Below, in pieces: positions 1 to 7,911 of a stretch of 17,745 nucleotides of DNA. A program made the translations under genes and the position numbers. This DNA comes from Oscillospiraceae bacterium (GTDB taxonomy: Bacteria > Bacillota > Clostridia > Oscillospirales > Ruminococcaceae). The notes beneath the pieces are model-generated. The model did not search any database and was not told the DNA's origin. It was given only the letters and a program-made list of their open reading frames with translations. Where the stretch lies: NCBI GenBank assembly GCA_017483405.1, contig JAFUWP010000110.1:1-17745 (forward strand), written 5' to 3'. How positions within the stretch are numbered: the first letter of the stretch is position 1; every line of letters begins with the position of its first letter.

Positions 1-1893
1 AATCTGACTGTAATCGGCATCAAGCAGAAGATTCCCCTCCCCTGCTTTGAAGAATTTCCGCATCTGACGGCCTAACTCTGTCCGGACGGGGATGTTCTGC
101 AAATTAGGTTCAGTTGAGGAAATCCGGCCTGTTCTGGTCTCGGTCTGCTTGTAGTTGGTGTGAATTCTGCCGTCATCGGCAACTGTTTTCAGTAGGCCAT
201 CCACGTAGGTAGACTGCAATTTCGTATACTGCCGATATTCCAGAATCAAATCAATAATTTCGTGCTTGTCGCGGAGTTCTTCGAGCACTTCCGCATTTGT
301 GGAATAGCCCGTTTTTGTTTTCTTCTTGACAGGAAGCTGTAACTTCTCAAAGAGAATCGCGCCTAACTGCTTCGGCGATGCGATATTGAACGTCTCGCCG
401 GCGAGGTCATAAATCTGTTTCTGGATTTCGGCGATTCTGGATGTGAGATTTCTGCCGAATTCCTGAATCCCCTGTATATCGACTAAAACACCCTCATGCT
501 CCATAGAGGCAAGCACTCTTGTAAGAGGCAGTTCAATTTCATTGAATAATGCAAGCATATCATCCTTTTCGAGCTGATGCAGTGCCTTTTCCGATAGTTT
601 CTGCATCGCCTGCAAATCGGCATACTCCTGCAATTCTTCCTGATAATACGGTGCATGAAGCTGGGCGCATAATGCCTGAACGCTGTAATCCGATGCGGAC
701 GGATTCAGCAGATAACCGGCAACCGCAGTATCAAATATCACATTTCTGAGCTTTCTGCCATGAGCGAATGCATAATGATAATGCGATTTTGCATCATCGG
801 TAATTTTCTGCAAATCGGATTCCAGAAATTCAAAAATCTGATTTTCATCTTCGGTCACAAACAGCCGATTCTGCACGCAGACTGTCAGCCTCTTTTCCGA
901 ACCGAAATTTATTCCATCCGTCAGCTGATACGCAACCGGCAGTTCAGAATTCTGAATTTCCGGATACTCAACATTCTGTAAAGAGGGGGCATCCTCCTGT
1001 ACTTCGTCAGTATCTTCGGTATCCATTCCGGCAAGCGGTTCGAGATGCAGTCTTTCCAGAAGTTTATACATTTCGAGTTCGGTCAGTAATCTCCTGAGAT
1101 TTTCGGAATCCTGTTTTTTCGGGATATAATCAGATAATTTCACCGAAACAGGGGCATTCTTCACGATGGTAGCGAGGAATTTACTGTTTTCGGCATCTTT
1201 CCGGCCTTCGAGCAGTAATTTTTTCACTCTGGGAGTGGCTTCGACATCCTCCAGATTTGCATATAAATTTTCAATGCTTTTCTGCGCCTGAATCAGATTT
1301 TTTGCAGTTTTCTCCCCGATGCCCTTTACTCCCGAAATATGGTCGGAAGTATCTCCCATCAGAGCTTTCAAATCAATCAGATGAACCGGCTCGAAACCGT
1401 ATTCTGACTGAAATACTTCCGGTGTGTAGATAATATTTTTCTTATTTGTCGCCAGATGAACAGTAACTTTATCCGTAATCAGCTGAAGACTATCTCTGTC
1501 TCCGGTCAGGATGATGCATTCATCTCCGGATTTATCACAGGCATCGGCAAGCGTACCAAGAATATCATCTGCTTCAAAGCCTTCGGCACTCAGACAGGAA
1601 ATGCCCATATAGTTCAGAATTTCTTTCAGATAGGGCATCTGCATCGCGAGTTCCTCCGGCATCCCCTTGCGGTTGGATTTGTATTCCGCATCCGCCTGAT
1701 GCCGGAATGTCGGTGCTTTCAAGTCGAATGCAACAGCAACACCATCCGGCTTCACATCGCCGACCGCTTTCAGATAGATATTCATAAATCCGAACAGCGC
1801 GTTTGTGAATATCCCCTTCTGATTCGACAGCGGACGAATCCCATACTATGCCCGATTGATAATGCTGTTTCCGTCAATCACCAATAATCTCAT
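1..1893 (-). CDS. polA: DNA polymerase I, 3'-truncated by window edge, with in-frame TAG at codon 16
   Basis: Family A DNA polymerase, used for Okazaki fragment processing and repair synthesis. Reading the minus strand from ATG at 1893 gives 631 codons. The start has an AGGAGG site 8-9 nt upstream. The product begins MRLLVIDGNS, the 5'-nuclease start with its metal-binding Asp. It continues through the nuclease acidic motif FEADDILGTL, the helix-hairpin-helix stretch GVKGIGEKTAKNL, a 3'-5' exonuclease-like domain without an obvious FDTET-type active site, and the polymerase region RTGRISSTEPNLQNIPVR. It runs off the window in motif A (LLDADYSQI). I checked every codon in this frame: the only stop is TAG at 1848-1846 (codon 16), between NRA and YGIRPL. 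The next in-frame ATG (1785) lacks a ribosome binding site and would lose the first metal ligand. The gene is therefore either broken in its nuclease domain, decoded by suppression, or carries a sequence error. Identity as PolA is certain. Confidence 0.93.
1846..1848 (-). other. In-frame amber (TAG) codon inside polA
   Basis: The minus-strand codon at 1848-1846 reads TAG. It lies in frame between a well-formed start (ATG 1893 with AGGAGG) and 615 further open codons of unmistakable PolA. Homologous proteins, from memory, carry Phe or Tyr here (NRA-aromatic-YG). A Tyr codon becomes TAG by one substitution. Confidence 0.9.
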
Positions 1894-1918
1894 AAATAAA
1901 ATCCTCCTGTCATGAAAC

Positions 1919-1944
1919 AAAGTCCTCCCCGCTGGGAGGACTTT
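1919..1944 (-). terminator. Rho-independent terminator-like hairpin after pilT, just upstream of the polA RBS
   Basis: A perfect 11-bp inverted repeat (1919-1929 with 1934-1944, 4-nt loop) lies 12 bp past the pilT stop. On the minus strand it is followed by a modest U-rich tract (CUUUGUUU). This fits termination of the pilB-pilT operon. The hairpin ends only 25 nt before the polA start, leaving no room for a separate polA promoter downstream of it. Some readthrough, or a promoter inside pilT, must therefore feed polA. The C-rich arm (TCCTCCC) could also pair with the polA AGGAGG. Confidence 0.75.
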
Positions 1945-1956
1945 GCGGAATTGCAT

Positions 1957-3027
1957 TTAGTTTGTACCGTTCAGGAATCTGTAGAACTCGGCCTTACTCT
2001 GGCACTTTTCGAGAGCGGCACTTTCTGCGACAGTACCTCTCTTAACAAGACGGGCAAGCTCTTGGTCAAGACACATCATGCCGAACTGCTTACCGGACTG
2101 AATTGCTGATAACAGCAAATGGGTTTTATCATCACGAATCATAGCGGCACAAGCATCCGTTACGTTCAGGATTTCCATGCAGGCAGTACGTCCTTTTCCG
2201 TCCAGAGTCGGGAGCAGTGTCTGCGATACAACGCCGACCATGTTTCCGGCTAACTGGGTACGAATCTGATTCTGCTGATGTTCCGGATAGGTATCAATAA
2301 TACGGTTGATAGTATCGGCCGCGGAAGTCGTATGCAGAGTCGAAAGCACAAGATGTCCGGTTTCAGCCGCGGTGATAGCCGCACTGATAGTCTCGAAGTC
2401 ACGCATTTCTCCGACAAGGATAACGTCAGGGTCTTCACGGAGGGCGGCACGGAGGGCCATTGCAAAGTCCGGAACGTCATCGCCAACTTCTCTCTGATTA
2501 ATCATACAGAGTTTGTTGGAGTGTACATATTCGATAGGGTCTTCAACAGTGATGACATGCGCACTGCGGTGAACATTGATATAGTCAATCATACCGGCCA
2601 GTGTGGTAGACTTACCAGAACCGGTAGGGCCTGTTACCAGTATCAGGCCACGGGGACGCATTGCGAAATCAGCCAGAACAGGCGGCAAATCAAGGTCATC
2701 CAGAGTCGGAATGTCATTTCTCAGAAGTCGGATAGCGATAGCCGCATGACCTCTCTGAAAATATACATTGACACGGTGACGATAACCGGCAGTTGTCTGG
2801 AATGAAAAGTCAGTATCTTCATGTCTGCGGACTTTTGCCATCTGGGCATCATTAGTCATCTGGTTAACGATGGACATGGTTTCTTCGTCATCGAGTTCCG
2901 GATATTTGGATATTCTCCTGAGCGCACCATGCAGACGAACGACAGGCGGCATTCCGTAGGTAAAATGCAGGTCGGAACAGCCGATAGCACGGACTTCGTT
3001 CAGGATTCTGTTAATTTCAATTGCCAT
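1957..3027 (-). CDS. pilT: Type IV pilus retraction ATPase PilT
   Basis: Hexameric cytoplasmic ATPase that depolymerises the pilus and powers retraction (twitching, pulling on bound substrate). The 356-aa length is normal for PilT. It has an N-terminal PAS-like domain (about 1-100), Walker A GPTGSGKST at 133-141, an Asp box with VEDPIE at 161-166, Walker B DPDVILVGEMRD at 199-210 and a His box TGHLVLSTLH at 223-232. A variant of the PilT-specific AIRNLIRE motif is seen near 293-301 (ACAAMIRDD). It lacks the zinc tetracysteine of PilB, which separates the two. Start ATG at 3027 follows GGAGG by 9 nt. It is the last gene of the motor operon, 48 bp after pilB, and stops with TAA before the hairpin at 1919-1944. 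Its presence implies the pilus is retractile. Confidence 0.95.
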   Translation of the reverse strand: MAIEINRILNEVRAIGCSDLHFTYGMPPVVRLHGALRRISKYPELDDEETMSIVNQMTNDAQMAKVRRHEDTDFSFQTTAGYRHRVNVYFQRGHAAIAIRLLRNDIPTLDDLDLPPVLADFAMRPRGLILVTGPTGSGKSTTLAGMIDYINVHRSAHVITVEDPIEYVHSNKLCMINQREVGDDVPDFAMALRAALREDPDVILVGEMRDFETISAAITAAETGHLVLSTLHTTSAADTINRIIDTYPEHQQNQIRTQLAGNMVGVVSQTLLPTLDGKGRTACMEILNVTDACAAMIRDDKTHLLLSAIQSGKQFGMMCLDQELARLVKRGTVAESAALEKCQSKAEFYRFLNGTN

Positions 3028-3075
3028 GTTTCAGATTCCTCCAAACTTGATAATTTTTTTATGATAATATAAATA

Positions 3076-4755
3076 TTATACAGCGTAGGTAACACGAACC
3101 AGCTCATCCATAGAGGTGACACCCTTCTGCACCAGTTCGGATACGTTGTCACGGAGCAGTTTTGTGCCGTTTTCTTTGGCTTTTTCTTCGATTTCTTCTT
3201 TGCTTCCGTTTCTTGCGATGATGGTGGAAATACCAGCGGTGCAGTGAATGATTTCATGAATCGCGGTACGTCCTCTGTAGCCGGTGTTGTTGCATTCCGG
3301 ACAGCCCTGTGCTTCAAATACGGGGATGGGGGTATAGACATCATCCAGCTTCATGAGCTTGTTTTCATCCTCATCGGAGAAACGCTGGGTCTTGCACTTC
3401 GGGCAGAGTACCTTAACAAGTCGCTGGGCGATAACGCCGATAAGAGAAGTCGCAACCATGTAGGAGGCAACACCCATATCAATCAGACGGACAATGGTAG
3501 ATGCCGCATCATTGGTATGCAGGGTAGAAAGCACCAAATGTCCCGTGATAGCGGCACGAATACCGATGTCGGCTGTTTCCGAGTCACGCATCTCACCAAT
3601 CATAACGATGTCAGGGTCCTGACGGAGAATAGAACGAAGTGCGGCGGCGAATGTCATACCAGTTTTAGAATTTACCTGTACCTGATTGATACCGTCAATC
3701 GCTTTTTCTACAGGGTCTTCTACGGTGATTACGTTTACATTCGGCTTTGCGAGTTCGCCAAGTGCGGCATACAGAGTAGTGGTCTTACCAGAACCAGTAG
3801 GCCCTGTTACCAGAATAACCCCGTGAGGGCACTTAATCATAGATTCAAACAGCTGATAGTTATAATCCGACATACCGAGGTCTGTAATCTTTCTCAGGGC
3901 GATGTTACCAGTTGAAAGAATTCGGATAACTATCTTTTCACCGTGTACCATAGGCAGAGAAGATACACGAACGTCAAGGGTTGTGCCGTCAACGACCTGT
4001 GTGAAACGACCGTCCTGAGGAACACGCTTTTCGGCGATGTTCATGCCGGAAATCAGTTTCAGACGGGTTGTCAGCGCGTTATGCACCACATTGGAAACAT
4101 TCATCAGTTCTACTAAGTCGCCGTTAACACGGATTCTGATTCTGGTATATGTTTTGAACGGTTCGATATGAATATCCGTTGCATCCGCACGGAACGAGTT
4201 TTCTACGATGGTAGTAGCCAGCTTTACGATAGGTGCGCTCTCGATTCTGTCCTTGGAATCGTCTTCTTCTTCCTCATCTCTGAACTGGTTTACGCTTGCG
4301 AGAACGTCATCGACATTCTCCATAGAATACATATTACCGATTGCCTTATTGATGGCCGATTTTGTTGCCAGTACCTGAATAGTATCCATACCGGTCTGCA
4401 TCTTGATGTCTTCCAGAATGTTGAAGTTAATCGGGTCATCGGTTGCGACTGTCAGTCTGCGTCCCTGAATGCTGATGGCAATAACAGTATACTTTCTTGC
4501 CAGAGATTCCGGAATGCGGCGGACAGCATCTTCATCAATATCAATATTGCCTAAATCTACGTAAGGAACACGCAGTTTTGCGGCCAGTGCCTTAGATAAG
4601 CTGATTTCAGAAATAAAGCCCAGTTCGACTACCATTTCGCCGAAACGCTTGCCGGTATTTTCCGGTTCTTTCTGCTTGGCGAGTACTTCCATCAGCTGTT
4701 CCTGTGTGATTAACTTCTGTTCTACAAGATAATCACCAATACGAATGTTTCTCAT
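3076..4755 (-). CDS. pilB: Type IV pilus extension ATPase PilB (GspE family)
   Basis: ATPase that drives pilin polymerisation with the platform protein PilC. The 559-aa length is typical. Residues 1-145 form a GspE-N/MshEN domain with two copies of an RxGxxxVExxxI-type motif (from R5 and R37), the arrangement that binds cyclic di-GMP in MshE-like ATPases; binding here is inference. An acidic linker (160-167, EEEEDD) precedes the motor: Walker A GPTGSGKTT at 318-326, EDPVE at 346-350, Walker B DPDIVMIGEMRD at 380-391 and a His box at 404-413. Cys451, Cys454, Cys485 and Cys488 form the zinc-binding tetracysteine typical of PilB. A clear GGAGGT lies upstream of ATG 4755. It sits 51 bp downstream of its own truncated paralogue (4807-5448) and 48 bp upstream of pilT. 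Confidence 0.96.
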   Translation of the reverse strand: MRNIRIGDYLVEQKLITQEQLMEVLAKQKEPENTGKRFGEMVVELGFISEISLSKALAAKLRVPYVDLGNIDIDEDAVRRIPESLARKYTVIAISIQGRRLTVATDDPINFNILEDIKMQTGMDTIQVLATKSAINKAIGNMYSMENVDDVLASVNQFRDEEEEDDSKDRIESAPIVKLATTIVENSFRADATDIHIEPFKTYTRIRIRVNGDLVELMNVSNVVHNALTTRLKLISGMNIAEKRVPQDGRFTQVVDGTTLDVRVSSLPMVHGEKIVIRILSTGNIALRKITDLGMSDYNYQLFESMIKCPHGVILVTGPTGSGKTTTLYAALGELAKPNVNVITVEDPVEKAIDGINQVQVNSKTGMTFAAALRSILRQDPDIVMIGEMRDSETADIGIRAAITGHLVLSTLHTNDAASTIVRLIDMGVASYMVATSLIGVIAQRLVKVLCPKCKTQRFSDEDENKLMKLDDVYTPIPVFEAQGCPECNNTGYRGRTAIHEIIHCTAGISTIIARNGSKEEIEEKAKENGTKLLRDNVSELVQKGVTSMDELVRVTYAV

Positions 4756-4806
4756 GAAAAATTACCTCCATCAATTTGAATTTATAAATTTTACTATGTC
4801 ATATCA

Positions 4807-5448
4807 TTATGCAAAATCGAAAAAAGAAGTTAGTTTTTGTTTTACTTTTCCCAAAAATTTTTTCGGTTCTTCCTCCGGCATTGCAACAGGATTCTCCAGA
4901 GCCAGATACTGCATATATTTTTCTAACGGAAATGCGGACTTTGACCACCATTTCGGTTCTTTTGCAAACTCCTGTCCGTCTGAACAAATCCTGTTAATTG
5001 TCTCCCTGATTGCAGAAGGCGAAGCCATAACGGGAACAGTATCCAATTCCGTAGTCATTTTAATATCTTCCAGAATGTTGAAGTTAATCGGGTCAGCAGT
5101 TGCAACTGTCAGTCTGCGGCCGCAAAGTTTGATAGCAATAACCTGATATTTTCTTATCAGAGACAACGGAATGCGATGTGCCGCCTCACTGTCAATTTCA
5201 GTTTCTCTGAGATTGCTATACGGTACACGGAGTTTCTTTGCCAGTGTGATATAGAAAGCATCTTCTGAAAGAAAATTCTTTTCTATTGCGATTTCTCCGA
5301 AACGCTTGCAGTACATTTCCTCTTTCTGCGTTTCGAGCACTTCATCGCGCTGGGCTTCCGTCAGGAGATTCTGTTCTACAAGCCATTCACCGATGCGCTT
5401 GTAAGTATACCCTTTGGGGCTTGCTTTCAGATATTTCTTCTTACTCAT
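4807..5448 (-). CDS. Stand-alone GspE-N/MshEN-domain protein, ATPase-less PilB paralogue
   Basis: A 213-aa protein matching only the N-terminal domain of PilB and ending before any Walker motif. Residues about 16-150 align with PilB 4-142: RIGEWLVEQ at 18-26 matches RIGDYLVEQ, KRFGEIAIE matches KRFGEMVVE, and the block from GRRLTVAT to ILEDIKM is nearly identical. The C-terminal tail (about 160-213) is unrelated to PilB, with Trp and Pro residues and a basic-aromatic end (KQKLTSFFDFA). It has a good GGAGGG site before ATG 5448 and a clean TAA, so it looks like an intact gene and not a decayed pilB. As first gene of the motor operon it may regulate PilB, for example by joining or competing in assembly or sensing a nucleotide. 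Function is inference. The Gly usual in the middle of the MshEN motif is Asn in both copies, so nucleotide binding may be lost. Confidence 0.82.
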   Translation of the reverse strand: MSKKKYLKASPKGYTYKRIGEWLVEQNLLTEAQRDEVLETQKEEMYCKRFGEIAIEKNFLSEDAFYITLAKKLRVPYSNLRETEIDSEAAHRIPLSLIRKYQVIAIKLCGRRLTVATADPINFNILEDIKMTTELDTVPVMASPSAIRETINRICSDGQEFAKEPKWWSKSAFPLEKYMQYLALENPVAMPEEEPKKFLGKVKQKLTSFFDFA

Positions 5449-5479
5449 TAAAAAATCCCTCCGTATTCTGATTTTCTGC

Positions 5480-5508
5480 TTGTAAAACTTGTCATTTTAT
5501 GCTATAAT
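5480..5508 (+). promoter_or_regulatory. Promoter of pilD (extended -10)
   Basis: TTGTAA at 5480-5485, a 17-bp spacer and TATAAT at 5503-5508. The TATAAT is preceded by TGC, which makes an extended -10. The pilD start is 37 bp downstream, with AAGGAGG at 5529-5535. The same 96-bp gap must also hold the minus-strand promoter of the motor operon. A weaker TCGATA-17-TAAAAT pair on the minus strand is the best candidate I see for that, but I would not insist on it. Confidence 0.75.
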
Positions 5509-5544
5509 ATATATATTATCGATTTTTTAAGGAGGACATACACA

Positions 5545-6435
5545 ATGCTTCACAATGAATTTATGGATTTGCCGTTTTACATTATGTTTTACCTCATCGC
5601 ATCTTTCTATGGGTTATGTATCGGCAGTTTCCTGAACGTGGTTATTTTCCGTCTGCCGAAGGATGAATCGCTTGTCAAGCGGTCTTCGCACTGCATGACA
5701 TGCGGTACGCCGATTCTCTGGCGGGACAACATTCCGGTGCTTGGCTGGCTCATGCTCAAAGGCAGATGCCGGAGCTGTGGCGAACCTATCTCGAAACGCT
5801 ATCCGATTGTAGAATCTCTCAACTGTATTGTTTATCTAACTGCTTTCACTGTACTGGATTTCAGTTTGCAGACAATTCTGTATTGCTTTTTCTTTTCTGC
5901 GCTGATTTGCATCGCCTTTATCGACTGGGATACGCAGGAAATGGATTTGAGAATTTTACTTTTTATCGCTTTGCTCGCGATTCCGGATATTGTACTTTCC
6001 GTTATCCGGTTATCTTCCGAAGAAACATTCCGGAATCTGCCGGAATTCCTGACGGACGGAAATCTTCCGCTTTCTTCGCATCTGATTGGACTTGTATGTA
6101 TCGGCCTGCCGTTCTTCCTGATTGGAGAAATCAGCATTCCGATTATCGAAAAAATATTTGGTGAGCGTTTCCGCGCCATCGAACTGGGCGACACCATCCT
6201 GATGGCCGCCGGCGGTCTGCTGATTGGCTGGAAAGCAACAGTGGTAGCGGCGTTCTTCGGAATCTGCATTGCCGCTGTCTGCGGTGCTATTCTCAAAAAA
6301 CGCGGCGGCGAATCGAAATTCGCATTCGGCCCTTATCTGGCAATCGGCCTGTTTCTGGGAACACTGTTCGGAGAACAGCTCCTTGATGCGTATATCGCAT
6401 GGGTCACATTTGACCCCACTCAGGCACTTGCCTGA
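5545..6435 (+). CDS. pilD: Prepilin peptidase / N-methyltransferase PilD (A24 family)
   Basis: Membrane aspartic protease that cleaves prepilin leaders after Gly and methylates the new N-terminus. The 296 aa include an N-terminal segment with YGLCIGSFLNVVIFRLP (22-38) and a methyltransferase-associated zinc site with Cys50, Cys53, Cys75 and Cys78. A polytopic membrane domain follows. Catalytic Asp candidates are Asp127 (FIDWDTQEMD) and Asp216 (ELGDTILM), and FGPYLAIG lies at 261-268. The second catalytic loop reads GDTI in place of the common GDVK, a mild variation. AAGGAGG lies 9 nt before ATG 5545; Met7 is a possible alternative. The gene stands alone on the plus strand between two minus-strand pil operons. 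Its substrates are presumably the prepilins at 6495-8322 and perhaps the large protein at 8337. Confidence 0.94.
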   Translation: MLHNEFMDLPFYIMFYLIASFYGLCIGSFLNVVIFRLPKDESLVKRSSHCMTCGTPILWRDNIPVLGWLMLKGRCRSCGEPISKRYPIVESLNCIVYLTAFTVLDFSLQTILYCFFFSALICIAFIDWDTQEMDLRILLFIALLAIPDIVLSVIRLSSEETFRNLPEFLTDGNLPLSSHLIGLVCIGLPFFLIGEISIPIIEKIFGERFRAIELGDTILMAAGGLLIGWKATVVAAFFGICIAAVCGAILKKRGGESKFAFGPYLAIGLFLGTLFGEQLLDAYIAWVTFDPTQALA

Positions 6436-6443
6436 ACAAATTC

Positions 6444-6491
6444 AAAAAACCGGCAGCCGGAGAGCAATCTTCCGACTGCCGATATTTTTTT
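6444..6491. terminator. Bidirectional terminator between pilD and the pilin operon
   Basis: An 11-position stem with one mismatch (6451-6461 with 6471-6481; CGGCAG/CTGCCG plus CGGA/TCCG) is flanked by an A-run at 6444-6449 and a T-run at 6485-6491. It therefore gives a U-tract in both directions. It lies 8 bp past the pilD stop and 3 bp past the stop of the convergent prepilin gene. Confidence 0.88.
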
Positions 6492-6494
6492 GAA

Positions 6495-7898
6495 TTATCT
6501 CATAACACCTTGGCCGCAGTAGCTATAGATAATATAGATAGTGTCAGGTTCTTTTTTAAGATTCTGGTCGTTTGTTGCATTAAAGGGGGTAGTCTTATCT
6601 GCAATATCACAATAGAACACGGATTCTTCAGGAGTATTCTTGATAGCTTCCAGCTGGTCTTTTGTGTATGCAAAATTATAAGCACCTGTATAAACATCTG
6701 CCGCAGTTTTATACATATCCTTATAGCTGAGCTGATTCGTAGAATCCGGCAACCATGTATATGCATAAAAGTCTTTATTCAGATAGTTTGCCTTGATATT
6801 AGTCAGAGAAATATTTGCTGTCGTTGTATAAGCAGAATCATAAGTGATAGCCTTTGCACCACTTGCATCAGTTGTAACAGTGCGTCCACCATCAGCGGGA
6901 TATGTGGTAATGGTAAATGCAAAATTATCTTTCTGGAATGACTGCATACCTGTTTGACCAAAATTAGAATAGAAATCAGAATCATATTCCAGCATATTGG
7001 TTGCAGTATTCAACTGATACATGCCAAGTGAGAAATTAAAATTGAATGTTTCATACATTGCCTTGTTGACAGCATCGCTTTTGCTTCCGACTTCCTTCAC
7101 GAGAGTAGGAATATCATCACTGCTTAAAGAACGATTATCGCTGGAATCGTTATAGTAGAAATATCCTACACCATTAGCATCTGTCGGAGGATGTCCAGGA
7201 TTAGACGGGTCATTACCCTGCGGTGTATTGTAGCATACATCCCCTGCAAGATATTTGTATTGCTTCTGACTGATTCTTCCTTTGTTGGAATTATCAATCT
7301 TCAGAACATATAAATCACCGTTTGCATTTCCGATATAGTCGGAAGTATCCGAAACAGTGGCTTTATAAGCCGGATTTTTCAGTGTGCCGTCTGCCGCTTT
7401 CTCCTGTGCCAGCGTGTAAACCTCAGAACGGTACATGCTCAGCGCACTAGCCGCATTGGTTACTGACAGTTTCAGCGGTTCCCAGTTGGTTATGGGCGTT
7501 GCAGTTGTCAGCTCTGTTACTTTATTGTAGAACTTCTTGTCCATCAGCGGAGCAACGGAATTCAGTTCACTGCTGAAAACAGTCTCAAGTTTATCGAAGT
7601 CTGATTTCTTCTGATAATATACCTTGCCATTGTAATAGTCATTGACAAAATCAACAAGTTCCTCTTGAGTTGGTTCAGTGCCCTGAATTCTGATAGCTTC
7701 GGCATAACGGAGTTCTTCTTCCAGATAGCGCTTGATATTGTCCACAGCGGCCGATGCATTTTCCTGATTGTAGGAACGTGTGTAAATTCGGCTGGTTGGT
7801 TCAATTAACTGGAGCGCACCAAACATAATCACTGAAAACACTGCCATGACAATTATCAGTTCTATCAAAGTAAAACCTTTTACTTTTTTATTTTTCAT
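6495..7898 (-). CDS. Long type IV prepilin-like protein (467 aa)
   Basis: It has a class-III type IV prepilin start: basic leader MKNKKVKG, predicted cleavage after Gly8, then FTLIELIIVMAVFSVIMFG with the conserved Glu at mature position 5 and one hydrophobic helix. A coiled-coil-like alpha-1 extension follows (SRIYTRSYNQENASAAVDNI). The rest, about 420 residues, is Tyr-, Asn-, Thr- and Asp-rich and looks like an exported globular region. At 467 aa it is far longer than a usual major pilin (about 130-200), more like a PilW/GspJ-type minor pilin or an adhesive pilin. It is last in the pilin operon, 13 bp after the short prepilin, and stops just before the shared terminator. Pilin identity is firm; major or minor role is unknown. 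Confidence 0.88.
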   Translation of the reverse strand: MKNKKVKGFTLIELIIVMAVFSVIMFGALQLIEPTSRIYTRSYNQENASAAVDNIKRYLEEELRYAEAIRIQGTEPTQEELVDFVNDYYNGKVYYQKKSDFDKLETVFSSELNSVAPLMDKKFYNKVTELTTATPITNWEPLKLSVTNAASALSMYRSEVYTLAQEKAADGTLKNPAYKATVSDTSDYIGNANGDLYVLKIDNSNKGRISQKQYKYLAGDVCYNTPQGNDPSNPGHPPTDANGVGYFYYNDSSDNRSLSSDDIPTLVKEVGSKSDAVNKAMYETFNFNFSLGMYQLNTATNMLEYDSDFYSNFGQTGMQSFQKDNFAFTITTYPADGGRTVTTDASGAKAITYDSAYTTTANISLTNIKANYLNKDFYAYTWLPDSTNQLSYKDMYKTAADVYTGAYNFAYTKDQLEAIKNTPEESVFYCDIADKTTPFNATNDQNLKKEPDTIYIIYSYCGQGVMR

Positions 7899-7911
7899 AG
7901 CTCTGCCTCCA

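Noticed and set aside
1846..1848. Pyrrolysine or selenocysteine reading of the polA stop
   Set aside because: Selenocysteine uses TGA, not TAG. Pyrrolysine needs pyl genes, none of which are in the window, and has no reason to appear at this position of PolA. Suppression by another tRNA remains open.
549..1887. Plus-strand open frames of 66, 73 and 143 codons in the polA region
   Set aside because: The opposite strand encodes continuous PolA motifs through the whole stretch, so these are shadows.
2278..3915. Plus-strand open frames of 175 and 223 codons opposite pilT and pilB
   Set aside because: They are antisense shadows of conserved ATPase genes, with low-complexity, Arg/His/Cys-rich translations and no recognisable domain.
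4807..5448. Reading the short PilB-like gene as a frameshifted or truncated pseudogene of pilB
   Set aside because: It has its own good ribosome binding site, a clean stop, an unrelated C-terminal tail and a full-length pilB just downstream; no remnant of a second ATPase domain is present.
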